Shown piece after piece: positions 9,143 to 17,378 of a stretch of DNA of 64,000 bases; position 1 is the stretch's first letter, and each line of letters begins with the position of its first letter. Source of the stretch: Pandoraea anhela (GTDB taxonomy: Bacteria; Pseudomonadota; Gammaproteobacteria; Burkholderiales; Burkholderiaceae); assembly GCF_902459655.1 (NCBI RefSeq), contig NZ_CABPSB010000026.1:1-64000 (forward strand), in the 5' to 3' direction. The notes beneath the pieces were generated by a model. It saw nothing but the letters and a program-made list of their open reading frames with translations, did no database searches and was not told the DNA's origin. The translations under genes were made by a program, and so were the position numbers.

Positions 9143-10804
9143 TCATGCCGCGCTGGCCCAGGTTTGCGAGGTCTTGGCGATCTCCTGGTTGCGCAGAATG
9201 AAGCGCTGGAGCTTGCCGCTCGGCGTCTTGGGCAACTCGGTGACGAATTCGATTTCACGCGGGTACGAATGCGTGGACAGTCGTTGGCGAACGTGTTCCT
9301 GCAATTCGCGGGCGAGCGCATCGGTCGGCGCAAACTGTGCATGCAGCACTACGAACGCCTTGACCAGCTCCGTGCGTTCGGGGTCCGGTTTGCCGATCAC
9401 GGCCGTCTCGATCACCGCAGGATGCTCGATCAGCGCACTCTCCACTTCGAACGGTCCGATACGGTAGCCCGAGGAGGTGATGACGTCGTCGTTCCGGCCT
9501 ACGAAGCTGATACTGCCATCGGCGTTACGCTCGACCGTGTCGCCCGACAGGTAATAGTCGCCCACGAATGCCGGCGTCTCGCGCTCCCAGTAGCCGCCGA
9601 ACCACATCAGCGGCGACCGCTTGCGGTCGAGCGCGAGCACGCCCGGCGTGCCGACGGGACACTCACGCCCGTCGTCGTCGAGCACGACGACGCGATGGCC
9701 GGGCGATGCAAAACCCGCTGCGCCGGTCTGCACCGGGTGGGCGAGCGCATGGTGATTGCACACGACCATGCCTAGTTCCGTTTGGCCGTAATGATCGTGA
9801 ATGGTCACGCCGAGATGTTCCGCGAACCAGCGGATGACCTCCGGATTGAGCGGCTCGCCGGCGCTGGACACGGCGCGCAAACGGCCCTTGACCGATGCGG
9901 TCGCCTTGTCGCCACCGGCGATCAGCAGACGGAAGGCCGTAGGCGATCCGGCGAGATTGGTGATGCCGAGTTTGTGGATGACACGACAGGTGCTCTCGAC
10001 ATTGAAAGGACCATCGTAGAACGTGGTGGGAATGCCCATCGCGAGCGGCCCCGTGACGGCGTAGTAAAGCCCATACGCCCAGCCCGGATCGGCAATATTC
10101 CAGAACGTGTCGGTCGGTCGCAGATCGACGGCGTCGCGCATGTAGCCCACGAACGCCATGATCGCGCGCAGCGGCACCATGACCGGTTTGGCAGCGCCTG
10201 TCGTGCCGGACGTGAACATCATGAGGAAAGGATCGTCGCCGCGACGCATTACCGGTGTGAACGCCGCGTCATGTTGCTCGACTTCATGCCAGAAGCTGAA
10301 GTCGCCGCGTCGCACGCCCTCGCCGCGCGGACCGCTGACGGTGACGACCGGCGGGCAGTTCGCAACGTCGTCGAGCTTGATACGGTTGGCGGGGTCGGTC
10401 ACCACCAGCTTGCTTTGGGCGCCATGCAGGCGATGCTCGATCGCCTTGGGGCCGAATGCGGTAAAGAGCGGCTGATAGACGGCGCCCGCCCGCCACGTGC
10501 CCAGGATCGTGATCAGCAATTCCGGTGTGCGCGGCAGCAGGCCGCTCACGCGGTCGCCGGGTTGCACGCTTTGTTCGCGCAGGAAGTTGGCGAAGCGCGC
10601 CGACAGCGTCTGCAATTGCTTGAAGGTCCATGTCTGGCTCGCGCCGTCTTTGCCCTCCCAGAATAGGGCGATGCGTCCGGGCATGGCGTGACGGTCGCAG
10701 CACTCGACGCATGCATTCATGGCGTCGAGGTTGCCGCTGAGCGTGGCGCGTACCGTAGCGTCGAGGTCGAACGCGTCGTAGGCTTGGGCGTAATCCGCAG
10801 TCAT
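9143..10804 (-). CDS. AMP-binding acyl-CoA synthetase
   Basis: A 553-residue member of the adenylate-forming (ANL) superfamily. Core motifs are in order: the P-loop-like MMFTSGTTGAAKPVMVP near residue 195, the adenine-binding DHYGQTELG near 320, the hinge region SGDTVERNADGSISFVGR and SSGYRIGPFEVES, and the C-terminal catalytic lysine in PKTPSGKLQRF. It activates a carboxylic acid to its CoA thioester with ATP. Propionyl/acetyl-CoA or medium-chain substrates are all possible. The ATG at 10804 has a clear AGGAGACGACCG leader. It begins a minus-strand unit with the SDR, and faces an acyl-CoA dehydrogenase across a 507-base divergent region. Confidence 0.93.
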   Translation of the reverse strand: MTADYAQAYDAFDLDATVRATLSGNLDAMNACVECCDRHAMPGRIALFWEGKDGASQTWTFKQLQTLSARFANFLREQSVQPGDRVSGLLPRTPELLITILGTWRAGAVYQPLFTAFGPKAIEHRLHGAQSKLVVTDPANRIKLDDVANCPPVVTVSGPRGEGVRRGDFSFWHEVEQHDAAFTPVMRRGDDPFLMMFTSGTTGAAKPVMVPLRAIMAFVGYMRDAVDLRPTDTFWNIADPGWAYGLYYAVTGPLAMGIPTTFYDGPFNVESTCRVIHKLGITNLAGSPTAFRLLIAGGDKATASVKGRLRAVSSAGEPLNPEVIRWFAEHLGVTIHDHYGQTELGMVVCNHHALAHPVQTGAAGFASPGHRVVVLDDDGRECPVGTPGVLALDRKRSPLMWFGGYWERETPAFVGDYYLSGDTVERNADGSISFVGRNDDVITSSGYRIGPFEVESALIEHPAVIETAVIGKPDPERTELVKAFVVLHAQFAPTDALARELQEHVRQRLSTHSYPREIEFVTELPKTPSGKLQRFILRNQEIAKTSQTWASAA

Positions 10805-11311
10805 CGGTCGTCTCCTGTTGTCAGATGCTCGCCGGCGGGCGCGTCTATGATGCAAAAGGACCTCGATGCGCGTCGTCGGCTGCCCCTGGCGCCGTCTGTG
10901 GATGGGAATGGACGCGGCGCTCACGGGCAAAGGCGAAATTCATGCTAATGCGTGGCCTCGGCGGCAGGCAATGCCCAAACGGGTCAGAGTTTGTGAGGGA
11001 TTTATCCACTCCGCAGATATGGGATTTCGCGCCGCCGCCGCACGCCAGGGGGCGTTGCCCTGCGGCGGGGGGCGGTGGGGGGGCGGCGGGATGTGGGGGG
11101 ATATAGCGGGATATGGCGAGAAAGCGGGCAGCAAGGGTTTGTCCGGATCGGCATACAGACGATTCCGATGGCAATTCCGCTCATCCAATTTGCCGTTTTT
11201 GGCTATGGTGCCAACGCGCTGCGATCCCTACACTGGATCCATCGACATGGCATGAACGTCGGCGATTCGTCCCCGGTGGGGGCGGATCACGCCACGACGC
11301 AGGAGACCGAT
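10805..11311. other. Divergent control region of the acyl-CoA locus
   Basis: This 507-base region separates the acyl-CoA synthetase (leftward) from the acyl-CoA dehydrogenase (rightward). It has no convincing gene. A very G-rich tract lies at 11067-11100, and a single DnaA-box-like TTATCCACT near 11000. Promoters for both directions must lie here but no strong -35/-10 pair stands out. Confidence 0.5.
11067..11100 (+). repeat. Guanine-quadruplex-forming tract
   Basis: Runs of six, seven, three and six guanines occur within 34 bases on the plus strand, separated by short loops (C/GGT, CGGC, ATGT). This satisfies the usual four-tract G-quadruplex pattern. It lies in the control region between two divergent acyl-CoA genes. 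Confidence 0.6.
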
Positions 11312-12445
11312 ATGGATTTCTATACTGAAGACCAACGCATGATCCGCGACATGGCGCGCGCATTTTCGTCCGAACAACTCGCACCTAACGCCGCACAGTG
11401 GGACCGTGAGTGTGCATTGCCCGACGCGATGGTCGCGCAGATGGGCGAACTGGGGCTGCTCGGCATGATGGTGCCGGAGCAGTACGGCGGGTCGTACACC
11501 GACTACACGGCGTATGCCTTGGCAATGGAAGAGATTGCGGCCGGTTGCGCTTCGACGGCGACCATGATGTCCGTCCACAACTCGGTCGGGTGCGCACCGA
11601 TTCTGAAATTCGGCACGGATGCCCAGCGTGAGCGCTGGCTGCCGGATTTGGCGGCCGGCAAGAAGATCGGCGCGTTTTGTCTCACCGAGCCGCAGGCCGG
11701 ATCGGAAGCCAATAACTTGCGAACCCGTGCCGAGCGCCGTGGCGACAAGTGGGTACTCAACGGCAGCAAGCAGTTCGTGACGAACGGCAAGCGTGCCGCA
11801 GTCGCGATCGTCTTCGCGGTCACGGATCCCGCGGCGGGCAAGCGCGGCATCTCGGCGTTCATCGTGCCGACCCACACGCCGGGATTCGACGTCGGACACC
11901 CCGAACACAAGCTCGGCATCCGGGCGTCGGACACGTGTCCGATTACGCTCGTCGACTGTGAGGTCGGCGACGAGGCCCTGCTCGGTGAGCCGGGGCAGGG
12001 GCTGAAAATCGCATTGTCCAATCTCGAGGGCGGGCGCATCGGGATTGCCGCACTGGCCCTCGGCGTGGCCCGCGCGGCATTCGAAGCGGCGCTGAAGTAT
12101 GCGAACGAGCGTCAGCAGTTCGGCAAGCCGATTCGTGAGCATCAGAGCATTGCGAACATGCTGGCGGACATGACGACGCGTATCAACGCGGCCCGCTTTC
12201 TGATTCTTCACGCCGCAGCCCTTCGTACGCAGGGGTTGCCTTGCCTATCCGAGGCGTCGCAGGCGAAGCTGTTCGCGTCCGAACTGGCCGAATGGGTTTG
12301 CACGCACGCGATCCAGATTCACGGCGGCTACGGCTATCTCGAAGACTATCCTGTCGAGCGCTATTACCGAGACGCGCGCATCACCCAAATTTACGAAGGC
12401 ACGAGCGAGATTCAGCGGCAAGTCATTGCCCGCGCGCTCGATTGA
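11312..12445 (+). CDS. Acyl-CoA dehydrogenase family protein
   Basis: A 377-residue flavoenzyme of the short/medium/branched-chain acyl-CoA dehydrogenase type. Landmarks are [17 protein letters not shown] (substrate and FAD binding), the [15 protein letters not shown] segment, [20 protein letters not shown], the [20 protein letters not shown] motif, and the catalytic glutamate Glu362 in IYEGTSEIQ. It oxidises acyl-CoA to 2-enoyl-CoA and passes electrons to ETF. The ATG at 11312 is preceded by AGGAGACCGAT; an in-frame extension upstream lacks family similarity. With the following 3-hydroxyisobutyryl-CoA-hydrolase-like gene, isobutyryl-CoA dehydrogenase in valine breakdown is a good guess, not proven. 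Confidence 0.93.
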   Translation: MDFYTEDQRMIRDMARAFSSEQLAPNAAQWDRECALPDAMVAQMGELGLLGMMVPEQYGGSYTDYTAYALAMEEIAAGCASTATMMSVHNSVGCAPILKFGTDAQRERWLPDLAAGKKIGAFCLTEPQAGSEANNLRTRAERRGDKWVLNGSKQFVTNGKRAAVAIVFAVTDPAAGKRGISAFIVPTHTPGFDVGHPEHKLGIRASDTCPITLVDCEVGDEALLGEPGQGLKIALSNLEGGRIGIAALALGVARAAFEAALKYANERQQFGKPIREHQSIANMLADMTTRINAARFLILHAAALRTQGLPCLSEASQAKLFASELAEWVCTHAIQIHGGYGYLEDYPVERYYRDARITQIYEGTSEIQRQVIARALD

Positions 12446-12547
12446 GCGCCGTTCGGGCGTACACCGGTTCGCCGGGACGGCCGCGTGAGGCCAACGCGAG
12501 AGAATAAATCTGTCGATCCCGACCCTTCAGCGTCACGAGGAGGACGA

Positions 12548-13693
12548 GTGAGTTTGCACGATAGCGCGATCGATGCGCAGGATGAGGTGTTGTTCGATGT
12601 GATCAACGGATTTGGCGTGATCACGCTGAATCGGCCGAAAGCGCTGAACGCCATCACCCATGGCATGGTGCGTGCCATGTGGCGGCAGCTCAACGCGTGG
12701 GTCGACGATCCTGCGGTGCGCGCCGTGCTGATCGAAGGGGCTGGGGAGAAGGCGTTCTGTGCTGGCGGCGATGTGCGCGCGTTGTACGAGAGCCGGATAA
12801 GCAACGCCGATCGTCATCAGACGTTTTTCATCGACGAGTACCGGCTCGACTACCTGATTCACCGATACCCGAAGCCCTATATCGCCCTGCTCGACGGCAT
12901 TGTGATGGGCGGTGGCATGGGCGTCGCGCAGGGCGCGGCGCTGAGAATCGTGACCGACAGAACACGGCTGGCAATGCCTGAGACGGGGATCGGACTGTTT
13001 CCCGATGTCGGCGCCAGTTGGTTCCTCGGACATCTGGCACCCACGCTCGCGCGCTATCTCGGTTTGTCCGGCGCGACGATCACAGCGGCAGACGCGCTTT
13101 ACTGCGGGTTGGCAGACGTATGGCTCGAAGGCGATGCCCCGGCAGCGGTGCATGAGGTGCTGCGACGGTTCGAATGGCCGGATGGCGCTCATGCGCGTCA
13201 GGCCGATGACCTGCTGGCAGCGCTTCGCGCCGCCATCTTGCCGCTGGGCCGCACATGGACCGATGCTGCTCCGCTCGCACGGGTAAGAGCTACGCTCGAC
13301 CGGCATTTCAGCGCGCCGGACGTTCAGGGGGTTGTGGCCTCGCTGCGCACCGATACCGAAAGTTCGTGGGCTGCCGAGACGCTTACGCTCCTGCGGCAGC
13401 GTTCGCCGCTCAGTCTGTGCGTGACGGACCGGCAGTTGCAGAAGGGCCGTCGTCTCGATCTGGCCGATGCCTTTCGCATGGAGTTGATGTTGGGCTATCA
13501 CGCATTTGCGTCCGGTGATTTCGTGGAGGGCGTCCGCGCGTTGCTGATCGACAAGGACAAGCAACCGCGCTGGCGATACCCCTCGCTGGCTGAGGTGCCG
13601 ACGGCGCAAGTCGATGCGTTCTTCGTTTGCCCGTGGCCAGCGGGCGAGCATCCACTGGCGGCCTTGGGCGATAGCGCGGTGAGCAGGGGTTGA
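12548..13693 (+). CDS. Enoyl-CoA hydratase/isomerase family, 3-hydroxyisobutyryl-CoA hydrolase-like
   Basis: A 381-residue crotonase-fold protein. FGVITLNRPKALNAI, the first oxyanion segment AFCAGGDVRALYE and the second ALLDGIVMGGGMGVAQGA followed by PETGIGLFPDVGASWFLG are typical of 3-hydroxyisobutyryl-CoA hydrolase (HIBCH), and the length fits that group better than the roughly 260 residues of simple enoyl-CoA hydratases. The GTG start at 12548 has a strong AGGAGG five bases upstream; an earlier in-frame ATG at 12485 lacks one. It follows the acyl-CoA dehydrogenase by about 100 bases, and together with the SDR the cluster could carry isobutyryl-CoA toward 3-hydroxyisobutyrate. Confidence 0.88.
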   Translation: MSLHDSAIDAQDEVLFDVINGFGVITLNRPKALNAITHGMVRAMWRQLNAWVDDPAVRAVLIEGAGEKAFCAGGDVRALYESRISNADRHQTFFIDEYRLDYLIHRYPKPYIALLDGIVMGGGMGVAQGAALRIVTDRTRLAMPETGIGLFPDVGASWFLGHLAPTLARYLGLSGATITAADALYCGLADVWLEGDAPAAVHEVLRRFEWPDGAHARQADDLLAALRAAILPLGRTWTDAAPLARVRATLDRHFSAPDVQGVVASLRTDTESSWAAETLTLLRQRSPLSLCVTDRQLQKGRRLDLADAFRMELMLGYHAFASGDFVEGVRALLIDKDKQPRWRYPSLAEVPTAQVDAFFVCPWPAGEHPLAALGDSAVSRG

Positions 13694-13757
13694 ACTCGGG
13701 CAAACGCATGCGACAATGCCGGTTTTGCGGGGGACCGCACAACCCGTTGGAGTCCAG

Positions 13758-14315
13758 ATGCTCGTCGAAATCGCCCGTCTGCTGCTAGACCTTGTTTTCT
13801 CGCTATTCGGCGCTTTGTTGCTATTGCGTGTGTGGATGCAGGCGACACGGCTGCCGCCGAGAAATCCGCTCTCACAAGGGGTATTCCAGTTCACTAACTG
13901 GATCGTGTTGCCGTTGCGGCGTGTCGTGCCGGGTGTGGGCGGCATCGACTGGGCGTGCGTGATCGGCGCATGGCTGGCCGCCATGCTTTATCTCGTGCTG
14001 ATCACAGCGGTGGTGGGGGTGTCGCCGATCTCGGTGTTTCCGCGTGGCTTGCTGGTGGCGTTGGTGCTCGTGGCCAAGTGGGGCGCCAATCTCGTGATGT
14101 GGCTAACGCTGCTTATGGCGGTGCTGTCGTGGGTGAACCCGCGCGCGACCGCCATGCCGATTCTCCAGCACCTGCTCGACCCGTTGCTGCGCCCCATTCG
14201 CCGCGTCATTCCGATGGTCGGCGGCTTCGACCTGTCGCCGTTGGGGCTGTTCCTGCTGATGCAGATTCTGCTGATCGTGCTCGCGCGCTTAAGCCTGTTC
14301 TTCGCGATGCTCTGA
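13758..14315 (+). CDS. yggT: YggT family membrane protein
   Basis: A 185-residue inner-membrane protein with two YggT repeats. Each repeat has a hydrophobic helix followed by a basic amphipathic motif: NPLSQGVFQFTNWIVLPLRR ending VVPGVGG, and LLDPLLRPIRRVIPMVGGFD. YggT proteins are linked to osmotic tolerance and membrane organisation, but their molecular role is unclear. The ATG at 13758 is chosen because MLVEIARLLLDLVFSLFGAL is the expected first helix. The 3' end overlaps a convergent small gene by 27 bases. Confidence 0.85.
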   Translation: MLVEIARLLLDLVFSLFGALLLLRVWMQATRLPPRNPLSQGVFQFTNWIVLPLRRVVPGVGGIDWACVIGAWLAAMLYLVLITAVVGVSPISVFPRGLLVALVLVAKWGANLVMWLTLLMAVLSWVNPRATAMPILQHLLDPLLRPIRRVIPMVGGFDLSPLGLFLLMQILLIVLARLSLFFAML

Positions 14316-14666
14316 CGTTTTCCCCGAAGCGTCCGCCGGCAGCGACGCTGCCTGCCGGCCTTCCATCGGCTGCGCCAAGTCGCGGCCGATCGGCGAATTG
14401 AGGGTGTTATCTTCTGCGCGGGCGCGCATCGCCAGATGCGACGCCGGCCCGCGCTCCCCGCCTGAGCGTTCCAATCCCAGACGACGCAACACCCGATGAC
14501 CGTCTTCGGTCACGCTCACCTTCGTTTGTCCCTCGTCTACCGCGACCTGCACCAGTTGGGCTTGCTCCAGCGCCGCGAGGTCGGGCGGTTCGAGCGCATC
14601 GGCATCGATAGGACCCAGCGACGCGGCCGCCAATAACAGCGTGGCGATTTCATGCGGGCTCAGCAT
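14289..14666 (-). CDS. Conserved-looking hypothetical protein
   Basis: A 125-residue soluble protein, unrecognised. The N-terminal 70 residues look folded (MLSPHEIATLLLAAASLGPI, then DLAALEQAQLVQV and VSVTEDGHRVLRRLG), reminiscent of a small winged-helix layout; the C-terminal half is polar and low complexity. The minus-strand leader contains AAGGAG seven bases before the ATG at 14666; an ATG at 14672 is only one base from it, so the shorter start is preferred. The gene converges on yggT with a 27-base overlap. Real expression is likely but function unknown. Confidence 0.6.
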   Translation of the reverse strand: MLSPHEIATLLLAAASLGPIDADALEPPDLAALEQAQLVQVAVDEGQTKVSVTEDGHRVLRRLGLERSGGERGPASHLAMRARAEDNTLNSPIGRDLAQPMEGRQAASLPADASGKTSEHREEQA

Positions 14667-15159
14667 GGTCATGCTCCTTGAGGCGAATGGCTTTCATGTC
14701 AACGCAGTCAGGGTAAAGGGCAGATGTAAGCCCGCGACTACGCCATGTTTACTGCACGTTACGACCCGCCTCCGACCCGGCCTCCCCAGGCGGTCCTGTC
14801 ACTTTGCGATGACTTTCCCATGACGTGGTGCGACGGTCGTGTACGCCGGCTATCCGACGCATCACGGTGATCCGGCGCCGCTTTGCAGACCGGTCGGCAT
14901 CCACCGGGCGATACCTCGTGGCCTCAGCGTCGGATCGCAACGCCGCCGGCAAGTTCGTGCATTCGGGTTTCCCCTAGTATGCCCGTTTTTCGCGTACGAC
15001 TGTGGCCCGTCCCCCTTGTTTTGACAGGGTTTGCGGGATGGGTAAGGGAAATGCCTCGTGCTCGGCGGACCGGCTGGCTGCATTTGAACTATTTTTTTTC
15101 TTTTGACGGGGTGGTGATGAAAATATACTTTCTTTTACTCCGAACGATGACTGTTATCC
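14667..15159. other. Upstream region of the rpiR-gsi unit
   Basis: About 490 bases without a gene. The right end is AT-rich (ATTTTTTTTCTTTTGACG) and carries a promoter candidate. Nothing recognisable is seen in the left two thirds. Confidence 0.5.
15103..15129 (+). promoter_or_regulatory. Promoter candidate for rpiR-iaaA-gsi
   Basis: TTGACG (15103-15108) and TATACT (15124-15129) are separated by 15 bases, a little short of optimal, directly upstream of the RpiR start at 15160. The expected 5' leader would be about 24 bases. Confidence 0.45.
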
Positions 15160-16305
15160 ATGATCGACGCCGATTCGCCGTCTGCCGACTTGCCGCTCAC
15201 CGAGCGCATCGTGCGAGCCATGCCCGAACTCACGCCTGCACAACAGCGCATGGCGGCGTTCGTGCTCGACAACACGTTTCGCGCGGCGACCATGCGGATC
15301 GACGAATTTGCCGATGCGGTCGGCGTCTCGCTGGCCACCGTCAATCGCTTCGCGCGGGCCCTGGGCTTCGACGGCTATCCGCAATGTCGCGCGGCGATGG
15401 TGCGTGGCTACGAGGCCACGCTCGCACCCATCGAAAGCCTGCGCACGAGCAAGGCGCAGGCGAGCGCCAGTGCTGACGTGATGGCGGCGTCGCTGGCGCA
15501 GGCCATCGAGAATCTGGAATGGACGCGCCGTGCCCTCGACGCCGCCACCTGCGAGCGCGCCGTCGATGCGATCTTGCAGGCGCAGCGCCTTTACGTGCTC
15601 GGCCTCGGCGCGAGCGGATACCTCGCCGGCTTGCTGCACCACGGCCTCGACCCATATTGCGAGAACGTGCAATCGGTCGTCGGGGCGGGCGGCTCGACGC
15701 ATGCCGCGCGCCAGTTGTTCAAGCTGCGCGAGGGCGATCTGGTGATCGCGCTCGGCTTTCCACGTTACGTATCCGATACCGTTACGCTATGCCGCCGTTT
15801 GCGCGGACGCGGGGTGCCGGTGATGGTGCTGACCGACAGCCCCACGTCGCCATTGGCGCCGCTCGGCGATATCGTGATGTTCGTGCGCAGCAAACCCCGC
15901 CTGTCGAGCAATTCCGAGGCGAGCGTGCTGGCGGTGATCGACGCGATTTGCGATGCCGTCGCACAACGTGCCAAACACGCGGTCGACCGCGCCACCGAAC
16001 TGACCGATTTTCTGCTGCCGTGGATCGACTCCACGTCATCGTCGGCTTCATCGCCGTCGTCGCCGTTGTCGTCGTCGTCGTCGTTGATGTTGCCGAATGC
16101 ACCCGCCAACGCCTCGGCCAATCGCTTGGCCAATGCGCCAAAGACCGCCACCACGCCGGGCGCACCCAAGTCGGCGCCTGCGAACGTTTCGAACCTGTCG
16201 GCCGCACCGCTTAGCGCCGGCTGTGCCGCCGCGGCCATTGCAAGCGACGCGCTTCCCGACCTCGGGGCAGGCGGCAACGAAAGAAAAAAGGACACTGCAT
16301 CATGA
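15160..16305 (+). CDS. MurR/RpiR-family transcriptional regulator with long low-complexity tail
   Basis: A 381-residue regulator. The N-terminal HTH_6 domain covers residues 10-85 (ELTPAQQRMAAFVLDN, then MRIDEFADAVGVSLATVNRF ARALGF), and a SIS sugar-phosphate-binding domain follows at about 125-260 (LYVLGLGASGYLA, GDLVIALGFPRYVSDTV). The usual family length is about 280-300 residues; here an extra 95-residue tail begins with serine runs coded by TCG/TCA repeats and continues as an Ala/Pro/Asn-rich stretch. It overlaps iaaA by four bases (ATGA), so it is translationally coupled and likely controls the peptide uptake unit that follows. The ligand is unknown. Confidence 0.9.
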   Translation: MIDADSPSADLPLTERIVRAMPELTPAQQRMAAFVLDNTFRAATMRIDEFADAVGVSLATVNRFARALGFDGYPQCRAAMVRGYEATLAPIESLRTSKAQASASADVMAASLAQAIENLEWTRRALDAATCERAVDAILQAQRLYVLGLGASGYLAGLLHHGLDPYCENVQSVVGAGGSTHAARQLFKLREGDLVIALGFPRYVSDTVTLCRRLRGRGVPVMVLTDSPTSPLAPLGDIVMFVRSKPRLSSNSEASVLAVIDAICDAVAQRAKHAVDRATELTDFLLPWIDSTSSSASSPSSPLSSSSSLMLPNAPANASANRLANAPKTATTPGAPKSAPANVSNLSAAPLSAGCAAAAIASDALPDLGAGGNERKKDTAS

Positions 16306-17258
16306 GTCGCACCCAACGTGCCGTGATCGCCATTCACGGTGGCGCCGGAACGATCAGCCGCGATACGCCGCCCGAGGAAGTCAAGGCGTATCACGAGGCA
16401 TTGGCCGACGTGCTGCGCGCCGGGCAGGCCGTGCTCGCCGCCGGTGGCTCGGCGCTCGACGCCGTGACCGAAGCCGTGCGCCATCTCGAAGACTGTCCGC
16501 GCTTTAACGCCGGGCGCGGCGCCGTGTTCACCCATGGAGGCACCCATGAACTCGACGCCGCGATCATGAACGGCGCCACGCTCGATGCGGGAGCGATCGC
16601 GTGCGTCCATCGCCTGCGCAACCCGATTCTCGCCGCACGCTCGGTGCTGGAGCGCAGCCCGCACGTGCTGCTCGTGGGCGAAGGCGCGGAAGCGTTCGCC
16701 GCCGCGAACGGCGCGGAACTGGTCGACCCCGAGTACTTCTTCACCGAGGCCCGTTACGCCCAATGGCAACGCGCGCTCGCCAGTGCCAGCGTCTCGCTCG
16801 ACCACGATATGCCGCTCAGGCAAGCGCCCATCGACCCGGACACCAAGTTCGGCACGGTCGGTGCGGTCGCCTGCGACATCCACGGCCATGTGGCTGCCGC
16901 CACGTCCACGGGCGGGATGACGAACAAGGCCGTCGGCCGCGTGGGCGATTCCCCGCTCATCGGCGCCGGCTGCTATGCCAACGACGCGACCGCCGCCGTG
17001 TCGGCGACGGGCACGGGCGAGGCGTTCATTCGCGCCGTCGCCTGTTATGAAGTCGGCGCGTTGATGGCCTACGCGGGCCTGTCGCTGGCGGACGCCGCCG
17101 AGCGCGTGATTCGCGAGCGTCTGCCCCGCGTGAACGGCCGCGGCGGGCTGATCGCCGTGGACGCACAGGGTCATGTGGCGCTGCCGTTCAATACGGAAGG
17201 GATGTACCGCGGCGTGGCGCGCGTTGGTGAAACGCCCGTGACGGCCATTCACGAGTAA
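16302..17258 (+). CDS. iaaA: Isoaspartyl peptidase/L-asparaginase (Ntn hydrolase)
   Basis: A 318-residue type III asparaginase precursor. The N terminus AVIAIHGGAGTISR and the RFNAGRGAVFTHGG segment are typical, and autoproteolysis should occur before Thr185 in DTKFGTVGAVACD, exposing the N-terminal nucleophile of the beta chain. GRVGDSPLIGAGCYAND and ATGTGEAFIR complete the active site. The enzyme removes isoaspartyl residues from dipeptides and hydrolyses asparagine. It is coupled to the RpiR gene by a 4-base overlap and precedes gsiA, the same iaaA-gsi order known in E. coli. Confidence 0.95.
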   Translation: MSRTQRAVIAIHGGAGTISRDTPPEEVKAYHEALADVLRAGQAVLAAGGSALDAVTEAVRHLEDCPRFNAGRGAVFTHGGTHELDAAIMNGATLDAGAIACVHRLRNPILAARSVLERSPHVLLVGEGAEAFAAANGAELVDPEYFFTEARYAQWQRALASASVSLDHDMPLRQAPIDPDTKFGTVGAVACDIHGHVAAATSTGGMTNKAVGRVGDSPLIGAGCYANDATAAVSATGTGEAFIRAVACYEVGALMAYAGLSLADAAERVIRERLPRVNGRGGLIAVDAQGHVALPFNTEGMYRGVARVGETPVTAIHE

Positions 17259-17270
17259 GGCCGGATGTCC

Positions 17271-17300
17271 CGGGACGTCACCGGACGTCACCGGACGTTC
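17271..17300. repeat. Three tandem 10-bp units between iaaA and gsiA
   Basis: Units CGGGACGTCA, CCGGACGTCA and CCGGACGTTC follow one another directly after the iaaA stop codon. Confidence 0.6.
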
Positions 17301-17378
17301 GGGCAGGACGGCGCGAGGCCATACGCGGCTGCGCGTACCAGTATCGGATTCAGCAAGAGAAGATTAGCGAGGACAGGC

